Positions 1 through 8,315 of a stretch of DNA of 8,950 bases are shown here, piece by piece (the stretch's first letter is position 1; each line of letters starts with the position of its first letter). Source of the stretch: an uncultured Clostridium sp. (GTDB lineage Bacteria > Bacillota > Clostridia > Peptostreptococcales > Peptostreptococcaceae); assembly GCA_937944945.1 (NCBI GenBank), contig CALEBD010000413.1, forward strand, positions 1 through 8,950, in the 5' to 3' direction. Under the pieces are notes generated by a model. The model was not told where the DNA came from, made no database searches, and was given only the letters and a program-made list of their open reading frames with translations. Position numbers and translations under genes: made by a program.

Positions 1-2505
1 ATCATTATAAGGATTAGTATCAACTGTTTCTGCAGCTTGAATTTGAACTTGTTGCTGTTTTGTTTCAATAAGTTTATCGTTATAATCCTTATCGTTTTTA
101 ACTTTTTCTCTTTCAATAGCTACTTTTTCAGCTTCAAGTTGTAGTCTAGCTTGACTATTTTGTTCAAGTTGATTTTGTGATTGACCTAATTCCCTTTGTA
201 ATTGTTCATTTTGTTTCTGTAACTGTTGCAGATTTTGTTCATATTGCTGAAGTTGTTGCTGCAACTGAGAAACACTATTATTTTCTTCCTTCTTAACAGC
301 AGTAGCTTTAGCTACATAACGTTTAAGTTCGGACATACTATTGGCAGTTGCAATACTTACTGCCATATCGGGATCTGACATTCCAGCTTTAATTAATTCA
401 ATATTAAGAGCCTTTACAGTTTCCATATCTTTAAAAGACTTAGAACTATCCTCAATATGTAAATCAAAATCTGTAAGTGTATAATGTTCAGGAAGTGCAG
501 TAAATATTCTTGAATATTTATTACCTAACACAATAGTACCAGTAATACCATTTGGATATACTAATTTAGCTAAATTAAGCATATCATAATTAGCTTCTTT
601 ATAAATGATATCCATGGTCTCAAAATATTGTTTAGTTAATAAACCTGACATTTTAACTCCAAGTTGAACATTAGAAACTGCATCTCTCTGTTCATATTGA
701 GCTAATCTTTCAGGTAACACTCCTGTAATTGAAGAAGCTTGTTGTTCTACAGCTTGAATAGCTAATTGAATACCTTGAATAGCTTGAGCTTTAACTGTAT
801 CATCAAATCCATTAAAAATAGTATTAGGCATACCTTCATTACCTTCCTCCTTACTATTTATTAATGCTAAGCCATTCTTTTTATATGCTTGTCAAGCTTT
901 AACTCGATCTGTTAATTTTTCACCTAAAAACGAAGGAATAAAAGAAACATCCATCCAATCTCCAACTCCTCCTGAAGAAGCAATAAGATTATCTCTAAAA
1001 TATATAAGTAAATCATATTTCATTGTTTATTCGATATAGGTCGTTAATCTATATCCGTCTTTTTGACTGCTGCATGTCACCATGCAGATTAGACTATATC
1101 ATACAAATTTGATTTAAAATTAATTCAAATAAATTCTGTTTCATTATATTTCATAACTACTTATAATTAATTTTAAATTAAACTTGTCCCCGCGCTTCCA
1201 CTTACTTAAGTGTACTCCTTTCGGATAGTCGTTGAACTTTCAAAGATATTTCTATCTAAGCTTAGCTGCTGATTGTCTTAAATTTACTATTATTCAATTT
1301 AAGGTTTTCCAGCAATTCACGGGGTTTATACAGGACTCATATAATTTAATCCTGTAGGTCCATAGTATGTGCTATTAATGAATATGGATCTCCATTTTTA
1401 TCTAAGAAAAACATTCCGTTAACAGATAATCTACATCTACTAGGACAATCTGCACTTCTTACAATATACTTTGATTCTCCACGAGTAATGTATACTTCTG
1501 AACCAATTTTTACTCCTTCATGTCTTGTTAATTCTCCAGTTTTATAATCTGCTTCAATTCATTCAACTTCATATACAGGAATAAGATGATTTTTTATAGG
1601 TTCTATTGAATCATAATCTCCAGGTCATCCTGGATGTGCTTCAAGTCCTGCAAGAATACCTGTATGTAAATTATCCGCTCGTAAATTAGGTTCAGCAGGT
1701 TTACCAACATATCTAACCAAATAAGTAGGAGATGTTGAATCAGCAGTTTGTTGCATATCTCTAATTTTCTTAGCGGCTTCTGTAGTTAATTCTGATCTGA
1801 ATGTATTTAAGATATCCTCTCTTGACATCCATTTTCTAATAACAACTCTCTTAGAATCTGCTAGATAAGGAGAATTTGGATTACGTTCTATAAACGTATT
1901 AACAGGATTTAAAATTTCAATATTGACATTTGAATTACTTTCTGTAGGTTTTACTCTATAGTAACAAGTACCTGTAACAAGTAAATCTGTAAGTAATTCT
2001 GCCATTTTACGTTTTAAATCAATATTTCTTGATTGTCTTAAATAATCAAGAATATTTTGTGCAGCAATTTCATATTCTGAAACGAAAGAATTGAGTTGAT
2101 CTCTTTTTCAATAAAAGGATCATTTACAATTTCTTTGTTTTCAATAATAGCTGCAATAATGTTATTCTTTAAATACTGTTGCAAATAATTAAATACTTCT
2201 GCACTAATTTTAAGTTGCTTTTCTCTCATTATATTTGAAACAGTCTTTTCATCTTTGCAAGATACTTTTAAATCTTGATTTAAACCTAGATACTCTCCAA
2301 CTAATACATCAATATGTTTCTTAATTAATGGTGTAAAACTAACTGATGTAGGAGTCCCAATTCCGTAATTTTCTTCTAGGTGTTTGAATTGATCTGCATC
2401 TCTACGACAATGATAATATCCATAAGCTTTTCTTATAGCAACTTTATCATATACAAGATTACCTATCGCATCATTAATCTTCTTTACTTCATTCTCTATC
2501 ACCAT
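1..2505 (-). CDS. Portal protein, 3'-partial, interrupted by a group I intron and an apparent frameshift
   Basis: Portal proteins form the dodecameric ring at the phage head vertex through which DNA is packaged and ejected. The coding sequence is 2505-1349 (386 codons once one base is restored at 2104-2108) joined to 1020-1 (340 codons), so at least 726 residues lie in the window and the gene runs off the left edge. Seen: MDLQDKYDLL across the spliced junction, followed by RDNLIASSG and, later, GFDDTVKAQ, which I recognise as typical of crAss-like portals. From about residue 638 the chain is extremely Gln-rich with a heptad look (QLQQQLQQYEQ), suggesting a C-terminal coiled coil. In-frame TGA codons at 1625-1627, 1559-1561 and 892-894 are read as Trp. 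The ATG at 2505 overlaps the upstream 102-aa gene by 32 nt and has no clear Shine-Dalgarno. The family call is from recalled sequence, not a search. Confidence 0.85.
1021..1348 (-). ncRNA. Group I self-splicing intron (td-like, probably subgroup IA2) in the portal gene
   Basis: The portal frame stops at TAA directly after the codon ending at 1349 and resumes at 1020. P1: the last seven exon bases ACAGGAT (1355-1349) pair perfectly with the guide GTCCTGT (1336-1330), with the expected U-G wobble at the splice site. P7: GACTAT (1230-1225) pairs with ATAGTC (1097-1092). A 7-bp hairpin CTGCATG/CATGCAG with loop GTGA lies at 1087-1070. A terminal hairpin GATATAG/CTATATC lies at 1055-1033 with GATTAACGACC inside it. 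The last intron base is G (1021). The core and the 3' end match my memory of the phage T4 td intron. At 328 nt it has no room for a normal homing endonuclease and I see no ORF for one. Exact splicing restores the portal reading frame between codons GAT and AAA. Confidence 0.93.
2104..2108 (-). other. Apparent -1 frameshift in the portal gene at a homopolymer (AAAAA on the coding strand)
   Basis: Frame from the ATG at 2505 is good until the residues DPFIEK, then becomes nonsense and meets a stop at 2038. The homologous-looking portal sequence continues in the neighbouring frame (LNSFVSEYE, then the frame of 2005-1625). The break falls at a run of five A on the coding strand. One extra A would give EKRDQLNSF and an uninterrupted frame. 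No classic X-XXY-YYZ slippery heptamer is aligned with the upstream frame. The simplest reading is a sequencing or assembly indel in a homopolymer; a true mutation or slippage is possible. Confidence 0.75.
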
Positions 2506-2782
2506 ATTCTAATACTATATATTGATTTCCTTCACCTGGAGTAGTCATTTCTCCAGAATAATATTTTGTTCTATCTAGTTGTCTGTTTCTAAGTTCTTTT
2601 TCAAGAAATTCGAAAAAACCTTCTTCATCACCTTCATAGACTAAAACTAATGGAGCTTTTCATTGATTCAAATCTAAACTTAATTTCCATTGATTACTAT
2701 CTATAGTTAATGTAAAGTCTCCAGTGTAATATGCACACATAGCCTTTTCAATTATTTCATATACTTTATCAACGAGTTCCAT
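2474..2782 (-). CDS. Hypothetical 102-aa protein overlapping both terL and portal
   Basis: With TGA as Trp this is a 102-residue acidic protein starting MELVDKVYEI and ending in TAA at 2474-2476. The ATG at 2782 lies inside the last codons of terL (17-nt overlap), and the end overlaps the portal start by 32 nt, so the three genes are interlocked and probably translationally coupled. Two in-frame TGA codons (2660-2662 and 2489-2491) are needed; Trp is also encoded once by TGG. It fills the gap between terminase and portal exactly and has sensible, biased composition, with a repeated NQWK motif around residues 30-42, which supports its being real. I do not recognise a domain. It has no transmembrane segment and no cysteine cluster. 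Its position between packaging motor and portal suggests a packaging or assembly role, but that is inference only. Confidence 0.75.
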
Positions 2783-5072
2783 TCTTTTGCGGTATTACTC
2801 CATATTCTTTATAGCCTTTTTCATTAGTGAACCATCCAATATTTTCTCATTCTTTCGCTAATTTATCTTGAGCAGCAGGTCGTATATTCATTAATTCTTC
2901 ATCTGCAATTTCTGCCATTTCCATAGCTGCAATAATATCGAACTTTCGTTTATTTTCTCAAGAATATTTTAACAATTGCTCAAGCATTTCATCAATATCA
3001 ATTGAATAACAGTAATCATTAACAAAATTATTAATTAATTCAAGACCATGCTTGATAATAGCTTCTGTAGCTGGTACACCAATCATTTGTGAGTTGCCTC
3101 TTTTCATATCTCCAAGAGTTGAAGCAGGACGTTTCATAAATAGACTATCTTTCTTTTTTTCTTTAAAATATGTAACAATACTAATCTTAGTATGTTCAAG
3201 TAGTGCTTTACAATTATATCCTAATAACTTCATTGCTACATCATACGCTTCTCGAATATCTCGAGGACGATCTTTATAGATCGCAACATATTTAGCTTCT
3301 TGTAATCCATATATTCGTTTCTTAATAACTATACAGAAATCAGATACATCTGTTGAGGTAGAAGAATCTCCAGAACCTTGGTCAATAGAGTCTATTCCCG
3401 CAACATATAAATTTTTTAATACAAGACCATCTTCGTCACGAAGTGGCCTTTCATATATAGCAATTTTACTATTTGGATTATTTATAACTTTTACTTTTGT
3501 TAAATCAGGAGTATCTCCAGAACGATCTCATAATAATGATACATACTCTGGTTTTAATCCTGCCTTAAATATCCTAATTTGGGTTAATCTATCTGCAATT
3601 GCAATTGAATCAAAGATATTTTCACCCTGCTTATATAATGCTTCATTTGGAATAAAACAGTGCTCTGCACAATAATCAAGTAGGTCTTTGCCACTTAATT
3701 TTTTACGTTCTTCCTCATAAAACTTTTTAAATTCTTCAGATTGTGTAACGCCTCTTGTATCTAAGAATTCTTCTCGTAAACTAAACTTATGAGCTGGAAT
3801 AAAGAAAGCTGTTAATTGTGGTTTTCTATCTTCTGTATCATAGTTTTTATATGGAAGTACATTATACCCTTCTGGTTTTGCAAAAATGTTTGATAAACCT
3901 TCAAGTGCCATATCATCACCACCTGTACCTAAAGCAATACGTGTTCCAAAATGATAACCACCAAGCTCAACAAGAGCATTACCTTGAATCCAACTTTTAG
4001 TTAAATATTTATTAGATCCTGCTTCTTCATAGATTAATCTGTCGACACGATCACCACGAATTTTATCAGATGTATCAGCAATTACTGAATCAATTTCTGA
4101 CATTCAACCATATTCAACTCCATCAGGAGTAACTTGAGATGCACGCTTAGTATCTGCATTATTAACTTTTTGTCGTAGGTGGCGCATACCTCCATTAGTA
4201 TTCATGTCTAATCAGTTTAACTGTTTTCAACATTTAGTTTTTAAAGGAGTAAGTTTACCTTCTGCAGCACAAGTTAATAAAGAACGATAACCTCTATTAG
4301 TTATATAAGGCCTTACTGCTAAACAAGCAACAATCTCAGATAATCCAATACCACGAGCTTTTAATATAGCTACATCTTTATGTAGTCTTTCAGCCATTTC
4401 AACATAATGAAAGAATTCATATTGTTTAGCTAGAAATGTAGGAAACTTTTCATTACGACCTGCACCACCTCTAGCTCCTTCAGAAATAACTTCCATTCTA
4501 TAGAAATTTAAAAAGAAATAATGATCTCCTGTAATTCTATATTTGCCAACTGTATAACCTTCAGTACAACGTTTATATTGTTCTCTTCAGAAATCATTAT
4601 AAGGCTTTGAATCTGCAGGATATTCCGTATATGAACCAGTTCTATCATAAATTTGAGCTAGTTCATTAAAAGGAGTAGGATCAAAATCTAAACCTTGAGT
4701 TTCATTAATTGGTCGATATCCAGTTAACTCATATGATAGCTCTGGATCAAAGTAAAGTACATCTTCAGTGACCGCCACATCTCACAAACCATCTCTCTTT
4801 TTATAAAAATCAGTTGCAGTATACTCAAATTGTTCTGTAGTATCTTCTTTCTGATCTCCAAGCATTTCTTGTAATTGCTTTTTTAATTCTTCTTCGAATT
4901 TATCTGAAAAAGATTGAGGAGTTGGTTCAGGATCTTTTATTGATTCTCTAAGTTCTTTATATTTCTCTTTAGCTGTTTTCTTTCTTTTGACTTCTGATTC
5001 TTCTTTATTTTTTATCTGTTCAAGCATTTTTTTACGTGCTTGAGACATTGAAGATTTAATTGTCTTTACCAT
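2766..5072 (-). CDS. terL: Terminase large subunit (TerL), 768 aa, TGA read as Trp
   Basis: The DNA-packaging motor: an N-terminal ATPase that translocates DNA into the prohead and a C-terminal RNase H-like nuclease that cuts the concatemer. Seen: a charged N-terminal stretch to about residue 90; a Walker A-like motif KARGIGLSE at 238-246 (atypical, not GxxxxGK[ST]); a Walker B LIYEE at 346-350 ending in the catalytic-acid pair; a coupling motif GTGGD at 382-386. Nuclease candidates are D561 and D564 in AGIDSIDQG, E626 in ALLEHTK and D712 in KRKFD. Nine in-frame TGA codons (4782, 4587, 4227, 4212, 4104, 3528, 2958, 2847, 2769) join seven fragments into one frame ending TAA at 2766-2768. The ATG at 5072 follows the previous stop by two bases with no Shine-Dalgarno. 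Length suits crAss-like TerL. Family is secure; individual catalytic residues are inferred. Confidence 0.93.
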
Positions 5073-5074
5073 AC

Positions 5075-5656
5075 TTAACTATCCATAAATCCAGGTTTTA
5101 CATCACCTCTATTTTTAGCATTGGATTGCATTTGATCTTTTTTATAATTAAGCTCAAGTTCTTTTAATTTATCTGCCATAACTCCAATACTAGCAATATC
5201 AGCTAATACATCTTTTGCCTTAAAGATAGGTTTACTATTATTATCTCTCTCTTCAAGGTCTATATTATCTAAAGATACTCTCATTTTTTCAAGAGTTCGA
5301 TACGCTGTTTTTATAAGGCTAAGTATTCTAGAAGAATCTTTGATTTCCATGTATTTTCTAACTGCTGCATGGAAGACTGGATCGTCTCATTCTTCTTGAG
5401 TTAATCCAGAATCTTCCATAGCTGCATCATGCTTTTGTCTCTCTAAGTATTGTTGATATGGACTTTTTCAGTCACAAAACAACCATATATATTTAAATTC
5501 TCTTCAAGCTCTTAACCTCTTTGTTCCTTTTGGATCTTCTTTACATTTATTTCTTTCTGTATCTCACAGCGCTGCAAACTCCTTTACTAATAGTATTTCG
5601 TATTCGTTAATCTTTAGATTACATGTTACATTATCATAAAGGAATAAATCTAGCAT
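5075..5656 (-). CDS. Hypothetical 193-aa protein upstream of terL; small-terminase candidate by position
   Basis: Read with TGA as Trp, the frame from ATG 5656 to TAA 5075-5077 encodes 193 residues. Four TGA codons (5564, 5504, 5468, 5387) all fall in the N-terminal half, which is aromatic and charged (FKYIW, CDWKSP). The C-terminal half from about residue 103 is helical and highly charged (TLEKMRVSL, MADKLKELEL), likely coiled coil. The start forms TAATG with the stop of the upstream gene (one-base overlap), and the stop is two bases from the terL ATG, so the gene is tightly coupled to terL. Many phages place the small terminase subunit here, and a helical, oligomerising protein would fit. 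I see no definite helix-turn-helix and cannot name the family, so this role is a hypothesis. It could equally be a structural or scaffold-type protein. Confidence 0.8.
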
Positions 5657-7308
5657 TATTTTTTATTTAAATCATACCCATCTATAAATAACGGACTAAA
5701 TCCATTATCTTGTTTACTAGCAAGTTCAAATGGGCCAAATACTTTTGGATTCTTTCTTAAACTAGAAAGATAATCAAAATCAACGTTATTAAAAAAATGA
5801 TATCTTAAGTCTTTTGGATTGTTAACCTTTTGATATTGTTCCATCACGTTAAAATATCCATTTCCTAAGTCTCCAACTAATCTTCTAATTACCATTCCGT
5901 TTTTAGTTGTATCGGCTTTATCAACAGTATACGCATTACCTTTCTTAGATGTAACTTTTCTTGGTTTTTCTTCAGTTTCCCCACCTTCAGCAAATTTTTG
6001 TGCTCCAAACTTTGATTGGAGTTCTTTATATCTATTACTTACAGGAGACGACCGTCTCAATCCTAAAAATCCAAGAATTCCAGAATCATCAATATTACTA
6101 TCTACTCTACCTCCAACGCCATTGTGTATATAAAGAGTATCTTGTTTATTTGGAGATACTAATTCTGATGTTGTAATATTATTTCTAGTAATTTGTCTTA
6201 AACCAACTCCATTAGGTAATACAGTTTGATTAACTCCAGGTTTTAAACTTCTAGCAACTTGTGCTCCATTGTGCACTCATTTATTAGGACTATATTCAAA
6301 TAAATCTACTCCATGAAACTCCTTACGAGCTTTATCAGATTTTCTTTGAGAAGTTTTACCCCCTTCTTGGAAAAATGAACCAAGGTTTCTTGGATTGATG
6401 CGGTGTTCAACGGGAATAGATCCTAAAGTAGCATTATTTCCATAATTAACCGACATACTTCTAGGTCCTACATATCTACTATCAAACCTATTAGGATTAC
6501 CTAAATTAGATGCCACTATGTAATCACTATATGAAGGATTAGTTATAACTAATTCTTCATTCATATTTGTAGGTCTAATTCCTTTAGCTGCAGACATTCC
6601 AGCTTCTTCTGCTCCAGAAATATTTCTTGATCCAAGATTAGATTGTGGAAGCTTTGGTTTCTTAGGAGCAGGTCTTGTTGGAGCTAATTGAGTTCCATAT
6701 AATTTTCCATTTCAAGTAAAGCTAGTAAGTCCTGCACTTCTAGCTGCTGCAAAAGCTTGATTGAAATTACCTTGAGATAAATCAGGAGTAACATTAGTTT
6801 GTACATTTACTTTAGGAGTAATTCCAGTTTTCATAGATACTCCAAAAGATAAAGGTTGAGAAACAATTGAACCTTCAGTTTTTGTTACTTTAGGTTTAGA
6901 ATTATCTCCTACAATATTTTTCATTGCAGCTGCTTTAACTTCTCTTCTACTTAATCCAAGATCTTGATCCTTAATAGCAGATTTCATATTTCTATATGCA
7001 GTACGATTGAATTTAGAAGATTTCTTACCTTCTTTTACAACCTTCTTATTTTCTTTACGTTCATTCTTTGCAGATCCTCCATTCTTAAATTTATTAACAA
7101 GATAAGCAAGTTTACCTCCTTGTTTAAACATTCCTGCAGATTGTTCTTGTTTAAATTGATTAATCAATCCAGAAATAGTATTCATACCATCTTCTGTTTG
7201 TGCTAACTCATTTAATTTTCCTACAATTTCTTCAGGTGTTTTATTTTGGAATTCTTCTACTTTAGATGGAAGTCATTGAACAAATTGCATTAATTCTTCT
7301 TGTTCCAT
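5656..7308 (-). CDS. Hypothetical 550-aa phage protein with four F-x-x-G-G motifs
   Basis: A single frame from ATG 7308 to TAA 5656-5658 appears once three TGA codons (7273, 6712, 6277) are read as Trp; these are the only Trp codons I see in it. The N-terminus is acidic and helical (MEQEELMQF). Residues about 61-130 are Lys-rich. The middle is low-complexity in Pro, Ser, Thr, Asn and Gln (APTRPAPKKPKLPQS). The last 100 residues look like a compact domain rich in aromatics. A motif F-x-[QNE]-G-G occurs at residues 61-65 (FKQGG), 74-78 (FKNGG), 313-317 (FQEGG) and 439-443 (FAEGG). No enzyme motif, signal peptide or membrane segment is evident. The layout, with domains separated by flexible linkers in a packaging cluster, suggests a virion-associated or processed protein. 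Function is unknown. The start is chosen because it lies two bases after the previous stop. Confidence 0.8.
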
Positions 7309-7310
7309 GA

Positions 7311-7514
7311 TTATATTGTTTTATTGTTAATATCTGTTGTAGAGCAAGTAATTTCAAATTTATTATATTTAGGATCTAAAGGTTGTGAAGGATAAATCCA
7401 AATAGGAGTAGTATTTGGAGTAGTTGTAATTGTATAATTCTGTCCTTCCAAAAACTCTTTAATTTCAGCTACAGTACCTTCTATTATTATACCATTGTTT
7501 AAATAAGCTTTCAT
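7311..7514 (-). CDS. Hypothetical 67-aa protein
   Basis: A short frame from ATG 7514 to TAA 7311-7313, two bases from each neighbouring gene, so it fits the cluster exactly. It begins MKAYLNNGIIIEGTVAEI: a beta-hairpin-like opening followed by a short helix (AEIKEFLEG), a layout I have seen in many small phage proteins of unknown role. The rest is Thr-, Pro- and Asn-rich and contains one Trp encoded by TGG; no TGA is needed. There are no Cys clusters beyond a single Cys, no membrane segment and no signal peptide. No function can be assigned. Confidence 0.7.
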   Translation of the reverse strand: MKAYLNNGIIIEGTVAEIKEFLEGQNYTITTTPNTTPIWIYPSQPLDPKYNKFEITCSTTDINNKTI

Positions 7515-7516
7515 AA

Positions 7517-7753
7517 TTACTTGTTCTTATAAAATTTTAAATCTTTTGTTGAGAATACTGCTTCACGTAAAACCATATTCTTATCAAATCATCTACATTT
7601 AATACCTTTAAAGATATTAGTTATTTCATTACCATGTTTGTATGATTGTGTAATTTTTTCTACTACATACATAACAGGAGATGTAAGATCACCATGTTTT
7701 AAAGTGACTACATCTCCTGGGTTAAAAAACGTTTTTTCAATTTCGTTTATCAT
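7517..7753 (-). CDS. YodC/DUF2158-like small protein, 78 aa
   Basis: The product resembles the YodC (DUF2158) family of small, SH3-like beta proteins of unknown function. Seen: an N-terminal FFNPGDVVTLKHG at residues 9-21, matching the family opening (GDVVxLKSGG), and a C-terminal KCRWFDKN followed by REAVF and DLK at 52-72, matching C-x-W-F-D...L-x-E-A-x-F. The Trp of this second motif (residue 55) is encoded by TGA at 7589-7591, which supports the recoding. I choose ATG 7753, one base after the upstream stop (TAATATG), with AAAGGA some 12 bases before it. A longer frame from TTG 7774 would overlap the co-chaperonin gene by 20 nt and is less likely. The middle (residues 24-48) is longer than in typical short members. 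The role in the phage is unknown. Confidence 0.75.
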
Positions 7754-7754
7754 A

Positions 7755-8291
7755 TTATTCTTTGTCCTTTTCAATTACTCGACATATAATGTTTTGTTCA
7801 CTGATAGCGTAATAACCCATATTATTGAATGGAACAGGTACTACAGAATTTCTGTAATATATATCCTCTCCAGGTTTTACGTATTTACATTCGGGTCCTG
7901 CAGAAATAACAGTACCACATGCAATAAATTGTTCAGCTCTCTCCATCTCACCAGTATCATCAGACTTATATGTATCTGCAAAAAGATCTCCTGGAAGAAT
8001 CAAACCTGAAGCACTTGTTTTAATTTCTCTATAAGGATTTTTTTCAAATGGTTTTATAATAACAGTATATCCAGTTGCAGCTACCTTCATTTTAGATGCA
8101 TCTTTAGTACCTTTATTTAATTCAAGTAATCTATTTGCTGTTAAAAGCTGTTCTTCCTCCATTTTTTTATTATGAGCAGCAATTTCCTCAGGCGTTAATT
8201 CCTTTGTTTCATGTTTAATATTTGCTCCCATAAGATGAACTCCCATTTCTTGCATGTGTGCATTTCCTAAAAGATTTTTTCCCATAATCAT
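7755..8291 (-). CDS. GroES-like co-chaperonin with N-terminal extension, 178 aa
   Basis: Co-chaperonins cap the host GroEL ring; phage versions such as T4 gp31 help fold the major capsid protein. Residues about 68-174 follow the GroES pattern: an opening strand GYTVIIKPFEK (74-84), a mobile-loop-like KTSASGLILPG (91-101; GroES has KSAGGIVLTG), then GTVISAGPE with KPGEDIYYRN (127-148; GroES has VKVGDIVIFND) and a final strand YYAISEQNIICRVIE (160-174; GroES has SESDILAIVE). The first 65 residues form a Met-rich, then acidic helical extension not found in normal 97-residue GroES. There is no Trp and no TGA. ATG 8291 is used; ATG 8285, two codons later, is equally possible. The stop is one base from the next ATG. 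Its place beside packaging genes fits a role in capsid assembly. The fold match is by eye. Confidence 0.77.
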   Translation of the reverse strand: MIMGKNLLGNAHMQEMGVHLMGANIKHETKELTPEEIAAHNKKMEEEQLLTANRLLELNKGTKDASKMKVAATGYTVIIKPFEKNPYREIKTSASGLILPGDLFADTYKSDDTGEMERAEQFIACGTVISAGPECKYVKPGEDIYYRNSVVPVPFNNMGYYAISEQNIICRVIEKDKE

Positions 8292-8315
8292 TTACATTTT
8301 TTTAAATTTAACTTA

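Noticed and set aside
1..290. Gln-rich segment as a separate fibre or repeat protein
   Set aside because: It is in frame with the portal exon and continuous from 1020 to 1; it reads as the portal's C-terminal coiled coil.
1021..1348. Intein or homing endonuclease in the portal interruption
   Set aside because: The insert has stop codons in all relevant frames and clear group I RNA structure; it is too short for either protein.
2100..2112. Programmed -1 ribosomal frameshift in portal
   Set aside because: The upstream frame reads GAA AAA across the run, not an X-XXY-YYZ heptamer, and portals are not known to need frameshifting; kept only as an unlikely alternative to an indel.
3052..3279. 75-aa plus-strand open frame within terL
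   Set aside because: Opposite the nuclease domain of TerL; no independent support.
2766..5072. terL as a string of separate small genes or a pseudogene
   Set aside because: All breaks are TGA codons in one constant frame, flanked by continuous TerL motifs; frame arithmetic from 5072 to the TAA at 2766 is exact.
7638..8009. 123-aa open frame on the plus strand
   Set aside because: It lies antisense to the YodC-like and co-chaperonin genes and has low-complexity, hydrophobic composition typical of a shadow of AT-rich coding sequence.
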